NCBI GenBank assembly: GCA_020249415.1
Contig: JADCFR010000282.1
Coordinates: 1 to 10,163, forward strand
Source: Roseomonas sp.
Lineage (GTDB): Bacteria > Pseudomonadota > Alphaproteobacteria > Acetobacterales > Acetobacteraceae
DNA: 10,163 nucleotides
Direction: 5' to 3'
Part shown: positions 6,566 through 10,163 of the stretch, one piece after another
Numbering within the stretch: the stretch's first letter is position 1
How the letters are laid out: each line of letters begins with the position of its first letter
Notes under the pieces: model-generated
Databases searched by the model: none
What the model saw: only the letters and a program-made list of their open reading frames with translations
Told to the model about the DNA's origin: nothing
Position numbers and translations under genes: made by a program

Positions 6566-9310
6566 ATGACCAAGCGTATGCTGATCGATGCCTCCCACCC
6601 CGAGGAAACCCGGGTTGTGGTGATGGATGGCAATCGCCTCGACGAATTTGACCTTGAAACGGCGCAACGCCGCGCCCTGAAGGGCAATATCTACCTCGCC
6701 AGAGTGGTGCGGGTGGAACCCAGCCTGCAAGCGGCCTTTGTGGAATATGGTGGCAATCGCCATGGCTTCCTGGCCTTCGGCGAAATCCATCCAGATTACT
6801 ACCAAATCCCCGTCGCCGACCGGCAGCGCCTGCTGGCGATGCAGGAAGAGGAAGCGCGCGCCGAGGAAGAGGCCGATCTGCCGCCGGAAAGTGCCATGGA
6901 CCGCGCCGCCTGGACCGGGGAGACGCCAGAGCCCTGGCAGCCTGCCGAAGACGCTAATGGCGAAGCCGCGCCTGCTACTGAAGCTGCACCGGATGATGCA
7001 CCCGCACCGGAAGCCGAGCCGGAACCGACTGCCGAGGCCCCTGCCCAGCCGCTTGAGGTCGCGAGCGTTAGCCTGACCGCCGCGCCGGAAGCCCCGAGCG
7101 AAGAAGCGGCTGAGGCTGATCTTGGCCGGGTTGAGGAATTGCCCGCCGAAGACCAGGCCCCGCCCGAGACCATTGGCGGTGAAGGCCCTGCCGAGACCGA
7201 GGAAGAACGCCGCGAACGCCGCATCCCGCCGCGCTTCCTGCGCCATTACAAGATTCAGGAAGTGATCCGCCGCCGCCAGATCATTCTGGTTCAGGTTGTG
7301 AAGGAAGAACGCGGCGGCAAGGGCGCGGCGCTGACCACCTATATGTCGCTGGCCGGGCGCTTTTCTGTCCTGATGCCGAATTCCCCGCGCGGCGGTGGCG
7401 TTTCGCGCAAGATCACCTCAGCCGCGGATCGCAAGCGGCTGCGCGAAGTGATGGATGATCTGCAATTGCCGCAGGGCATGTCCTTGATTGTGCGCACCGC
7501 CGGCGCGCAACGGCCCAAGCCCGAAATTCAGCGCGATTGCGAATATCTGCTGAGACTCTGGGACAATATCCGCGAAAGGACGCTGGCTTCCACCGCGCCG
7601 GCCCTGATTTACGAAGAAGCGGATCTGATCAAGCGATCCATCCGCGATGTCTATGGCCGCGACATTGATGAGGTGATGGTGGAAGGCGATGGCGCTTTCC
7701 AGCAGGCACGCGAATTCATGCGCATGCTGATGCCATCCCACGCGAATAAGGTGCGGCTGCACCGGGATGCCACGCCGCTTTTTGCGCGCCATCACGTGGA
7801 TCAGCAATTGGATGCGATGCATTCGCCGGTGGTGCAGCTTCGTTCCGGCGGTTATGTGGTGATCAACCAGACCGAAGCCTTGGTCGCGATTGACGTGAAT
7901 TCGGGCCGCGCCACGCGCGATAGGCATATCGAAGACACTGCCCTGCGCACCAATATGGAAGCCGCCGAGGAAATCGCGCGCCAATTGCGCCTGCGCGATC
8001 TGGCCGGGCTGATCGTGATTGATTTCATTGATATGGAATCAAACAAGCACAATGCCATGGTGGAAAGGCGGCTCAAGGAATCGCTCCGCCACGACCGGGC
8101 ACGCATTCAGGTTGGCCGCATCAGCCATTTCGGCCTGCTGGAAATGAGCCGCCAGCGCCTGCGCCCTTCCATCGCGGAACAGACCTTCATCACCTGCCCG
8201 CATTGCCTGGGCCGCGGCACCATCCGTGGTGTGGAAAGCAGCGCGCTTCAGGTGCTGCGCGCGATTGAAGAAGAAGGGGCGAAGCGCCGCGCCGCCGAAA
8301 TCAATGTGCATGTGGCGACCGATGTTGCGCTGTGGCTGCTGAACCGCAAGCGCGACCGGCTTTCGGAGATTGAGGCGCGCTTTGGCATGAGCGTCTTCTT
8401 CCAGCCCGACGACAAGCTGATGGGACCGGCGCTGCGCATAGAACGCCTGCGCGCGGCTGAGCCCATGGCCGTTAGCACCACACCTTCCGCGCTGCGCATG
8501 GATTACGCGCCGGAAGTGGAAGACATTGCGCCCGAGATTGAGGAAGAGGAAGCCGATAGCCCGGGCGCCGAAGCGCGTGAGGAAACCGCCGAGGAGGGTG
8601 AGCGCCGCCGCCGTCGTCGTCGTCGCCGCCGTGGTGGCCGGCGTGAGGGTGGGCCGCAGGGTGGTGAAGCCGGCACCGAGGGCGATGGCGAAGGCGAAGA
8701 AGGCGCTGAGGCCGCAGCAGAAGCGGGCGAGACGCCGGAAGGCGAAGCCCAAGCCGCCGAGGATGAGGGCCAGGGCGAGCCAGGTGCGGATGGTGAGGAT
8801 CGTCCGCGTCGGCGTGGCCGCCGTGGTGGGCGTCGCCGGCGTGAGGATGGCCCACGGGAGCGCCGCGCTGAGGATACCGCGCCGGAAATGGCCGAAGATG
8901 CCCCCGCGCCGCGCTATGTCGGCCCGACCCCGGCTGACCCCTTTGCCGGGCAGATTGATGATGTCTTTGCCGCCATGGCCGCAGCCGAGGAAGCGGCGGA
9001 ACGCGCCGCCGCGACCGCGCGGCGGATTGCGCCCGCTGCCCCCGCGCCGGAGCCTGTGGCGGAAGCGGCCCCGGTGGCTGAGGCGGCACCCGTGGTGACG
9101 GAAGCCGCACCGGTTGCAGAAGCGCCGGCGCCCGTTGAACCGCCAGCGCCGGAACCTGTGCCTGTGCCGGTAGTCGCAGAACCTGCCCCGGCACCTCAGC
9201 CGGAAAAGGCCGAGCCGGTGATTGGGCCGGCGATTCAGCCGGTGGTGCTGGGTGATGGTGCCGAAGTGGCGCGGCCCAAGCGGCAGGGCTGGTGGAAGCG
9301 GCCGGGGTAA
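6566..9310 (+). CDS. rne: Ribonuclease E (degradosome scaffold endoribonuclease)
   Basis: Initiates mRNA decay and processes rRNA and tRNA by cutting single-stranded AU-rich RNA. Product 914 residues. The S1 domain begins at about residue 36 (GNIYLARVVRVEPSLQAAFVEYG) but is interrupted by an acidic Pro/Ala/Glu-rich insertion at about 92-225, resuming with RRQIILVQVVKEERGGKGAAL. The 5'-sensor region includes Arg310-Thr311. The DNase I-like domain carries catalytic Asp443 (AIDVNSGRAT) and Asp486 (VIDFIDM), 43 residues apart as in E. coli. The Zn-link Cys pair is CPHC at 544-547. After about residue 635 the chain looks disordered: acidic stretch, ten consecutive Arg (680-689) with RGG-like context, acidic stretch, a second Arg-rich block (746-767), an Ala/Pro/Glu-rich region, and a final RPKRQGWWKRPG. 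The ATG is chosen because the conserved N-terminus MTKRMLIDA starts there and GGAG lies 10 nt upstream. An in-frame ATG at 6404 would add 54 unrelated residues. Confidence 0.96.
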   Translation: MTKRMLIDASHPEETRVVVMDGNRLDEFDLETAQRRALKGNIYLARVVRVEPSLQAAFVEYGGNRHGFLAFGEIHPDYYQIPVADRQRLLAMQEEEARAEEEADLPPESAMDRAAWTGETPEPWQPAEDANGEAAPATEAAPDDAPAPEAEPEPTAEAPAQPLEVASVSLTAAPEAPSEEAAEADLGRVEELPAEDQAPPETIGGEGPAETEEERRERRIPPRFLRHYKIQEVIRRRQIILVQVVKEERGGKGAALTTYMSLAGRFSVLMPNSPRGGGVSRKITSAADRKRLREVMDDLQLPQGMSLIVRTAGAQRPKPEIQRDCEYLLRLWDNIRERTLASTAPALIYEEADLIKRSIRDVYGRDIDEVMVEGDGAFQQAREFMRMLMPSHANKVRLHRDATPLFARHHVDQQLDAMHSPVVQLRSGGYVVINQTEALVAIDVNSGRATRDRHIEDTALRTNMEAAEEIARQLRLRDLAGLIVIDFIDMESNKHNAMVERRLKESLRHDRARIQVGRISHFGLLEMSRQRLRPSIAEQTFITCPHCLGRGTIRGVESSALQVLRAIEEEGAKRRAAEINVHVATDVALWLLNRKRDRLSEIEARFGMSVFFQPDDKLMGPALRIERLRAAEPMAVSTTPSALRMDYAPEVEDIAPEIEEEEADSPGAEAREETAEEGERRRRRRRRRRGGRREGGPQGGEAGTEGDGEGEEGAEAAAEAGETPEGEAQAAEDEGQGEPGADGEDRPRRRGRRGGRRRREDGPRERRAEDTAPEMAEDAPAPRYVGPTPADPFAGQIDDVFAAMAAAEEAAERAAATARRIAPAAPAPEPVAEAAPVAEAAPVVTEAAPVAEAPAPVEPPAPEPVPVPVVAEPAPAPQPEKAEPVIGPAIQPVVLGDGAEVARPKRQGWWKRPG
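8603..8632 (+). repeat. rne: Ten-codon arginine tract in rne
   Basis: Ten consecutive CGC/CGT codons encode Arg680-689 of RNase E, followed by GGRREGG. This is a CGN trinucleotide near-repeat that could vary in length by slippage. The protein block is a likely RNA-binding patch. A second shorter Arg/Gly block lies at about 8801-8866. Confidence 0.8.
9053..9189 (+). repeat. rne: Ala/Pro/Glu/Val repeat region in the RNase E tail
   Basis: Residues about 830-870 consist of imperfect units of the type PVAEAA or APVAEA, encoded by related GC-rich units. The nucleotide repeats are degenerate, so this is best seen as a low-complexity disordered linker between the Arg-rich blocks and the C-terminal GWW motif, not as an independent element. 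Confidence 0.6.
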
Positions 9311-9341
9311 AATCCGGCAGCCTTGTTTGTTGAACGAAAGC

Positions 9342-9377
9342 ACCGGCCGGGTGGCAGCATCCGGCCGGTTTTGTTTT
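9342..9377 (+). terminator. Intrinsic terminator of rne
   Basis: ACCGGCCGG (9342-9350) and CCGGCCGGT (9361-9369) form a perfect nine-bp GC-rich stem with a ten-base loop. It is followed by TTTGTTTT, and begins 32 nt after the rne stop. The T-tract reaches the stop codon of the convergent phytase-like gene (9379-9377). On the minus strand the stem is followed only by a short U-poor stretch, so it should act mainly on rne transcripts. Confidence 0.9.
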
Positions 9378-10163
9378 CACCCGCGCCACGCAAACAGCAA
9401 TAATAGGCTTCGCTGCAAGACGCTTTCATTGTCATCGGATATCAGCGCCACCAGTGTCTGATCGCCAAAGCGCGTCACGGCGATGCCTTCCCAATTCTCG
9501 GTAGGCAAGGGCGCGTCATCCAAGGTCAGGATCGTCTCGCCACGCAGCACCGTGCCTTCGCGTGCGGAGCGCAGCGCATCGGGCGCGGTCATCACCAGCC
9601 GGGCGCTGAAACCGCCCAAAAGGCTGAAGCGCCGTTCCAAAACCAGCGCGCTGCCATCGGGCAGAATTGCCGCATCGGTCGGGTGAAAGCCAGGCGTGGG
9701 CTGCCAATAAAGCGGTATCCAGCGCCCCGGCACCCCAAGCCAGGCATGGCGCAATTCAGGCCGCTCGGGCGGGGTGAAGGTCTCGGCAATGGCGAAGAGC
9801 CGGCCATCCGGCAGCACTGCCAGGCTCTCAAGCCCGCCATTGGCTGGCGCATTGTCCAAGCCCGGCGGCGGCGCGGCATAGGCGCCCGGCCCATCCAGCC
9901 GGCGATAGGCGCGGATGCGGTGCCGCCGTTCAAAGGCAACCAGCCAAGTGCCATCGGGCAGCCGCGCCAGCGCCTCGGCATCGGCGTTGAAGCCGCGCGG
10001 TAGGGGCCGCCCAGCCTCATCGCGCAAGGGGCCGTGGTGGAGCGGTTGTAGGCCGATCGGCGTCAGGCCTTCCAGCAGCAGCCGAGCTTCGGCCCAATGG
10101 CCGCGATCACTGATCAGGATCAGGGTCAAATCCGGCGCCAGATGCGCCCCGGAAAAACCGCCA
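9377..10163 (-). CDS. Esterase-like activity of phytase family protein, N-terminus beyond the window
   Basis: The frame stays open to the right edge, so the TTG at 10129 is not the start. The residues just upstream of it (GGFSGAHLAPD) continue naturally into LTLILISDRGHW, a typical strand of this beta-propeller-like family. About 262 residues are visible. Recurring segments of the type 'EALARLPDG', 'ESLAVLPDG' and 'DAAILPDG' each lead into a beta strand. The C-terminal block contains NWEGIAV and LISDDNE, followed by QRSLLLLFAW, a common ending for the family. Members are usually secreted or lipoprotein-like proteins; any signal peptide would lie outside the window. The family name comes from distant similarity to phytases and esterases, and the true substrate is unknown. 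The gene converges on rne and shares the terminator region. Confidence 0.85.
   Translation of the reverse strand, partial: GGFSGAHLAPDLTLILISDRGHWAEARLLLEGLTPIGLQPLHHGPLRDEAGRPLPRGFNADAEALARLPDGTWLVAFERRHRIRAYRRLDGPGAYAAPPPGLDNAPANGGLESLAVLPDGRLFAIAETFTPPERPELRHAWLGVPGRWIPLYWQPTPGFHPTDAAILPDGSALVLERRFSLLGGFSARLVMTAPDALRSAREGTVLRGETILTLDDAPLPTENWEGIAVTRFGDQTLVALISDDNESVLQRSLLLLFAWRG

Noticed and set aside
6322..6651. 109-codon plus-strand frame in the rne leader
   Set aside because: Pro/Ala/Arg-rich translation without a domain. It overlaps the rne start out of frame and has no visible ribosome-binding site. A leader peptide cannot be excluded but is not supported.
8039..9343. 434-codon minus-strand open frame opposite the rne 3' half
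   Set aside because: The product is Arg/His/Gly/Thr low complexity that mirrors the Arg- and Ala/Pro-rich tail of RNase E, with no recognisable domain. It also crosses the rne terminator.
9377..10129. Treating TTG at 10129 as the start of the phytase-like gene
   Set aside because: The frame is open to the window edge and the upstream residues fit the family fold, so the protein is cut by the window and not naturally short.

Overview
The window is a GC-rich (by eye around two-thirds G+C) stretch of chromosome from an alphaproteobacterium. I would guess Acetobacteraceae or another Rhodospirillales lineage, but that guess rests on protein style, codon use and gene order, not on a marker comparison. 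There are no mobile elements, CRISPR arrays or tRNA/rRNA genes. Most of the window is a conserved-looking housekeeping cluster.

Layout, left to right. (1) Bases 1-61, minus strand: the first 20 codons of an unidentified gene that runs off the left edge. (2) 137-1075, minus: a ten-helix AEC (auxin efflux carrier / malonate permease type) transporter, whose GTG start lies in a strong hairpin. (3) 1121-2252, minus: prfB (peptide chain release factor 2), built from two frames joined by the classical autoregulatory +1 frameshift at an in-frame UGA. (4) 2262-4856, minus: a bifunctional class A penicillin-binding protein (PBP1A). (5) 4912-6075, minus: an AmiC-type N-acetylmuramoyl-L-alanine amidase with a Tat-like signal. 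(6) 6076-6565: a 490-bp divergent intergenic region holding the rne leader. (7) 6566-9310, plus: rne, an RNase E with a large insertion in its S1 domain and a long charge-patterned C-terminal tail ending in a GWW motif. (8) 9342-9377: an intrinsic terminator for rne. (9) 9377 to the right edge, minus: an 'esterase-like activity of phytase' family protein that lacks its N-terminus in this window.

Functional reading. Amidase, PBP1A and prfB lie head to tail with gaps of 55 and 9 nt and are probably co-transcribed from the intergenic region. The first two form a periplasmic cell-wall pair: a septal hydrolase and a glycan polymerase/cross-linker. RF2 follows PBP1A so closely that its start codon is probably reached by translational coupling. 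RNase E is transcribed divergently and would act as the mRNA-decay scaffold. Its tail shows the features known from alphaproteobacterial degradosomes: alternating acidic and Arg-rich blocks and a terminal PNPase-type docking motif.

I found no wholly new system. The most informative non-routine items are the prfB recoding site, the hairpins that abut translation starts (rne and the AEC gene), the RNase E S1 insertion and tail architecture, and a spaced direct repeat in the divergent promoter region.
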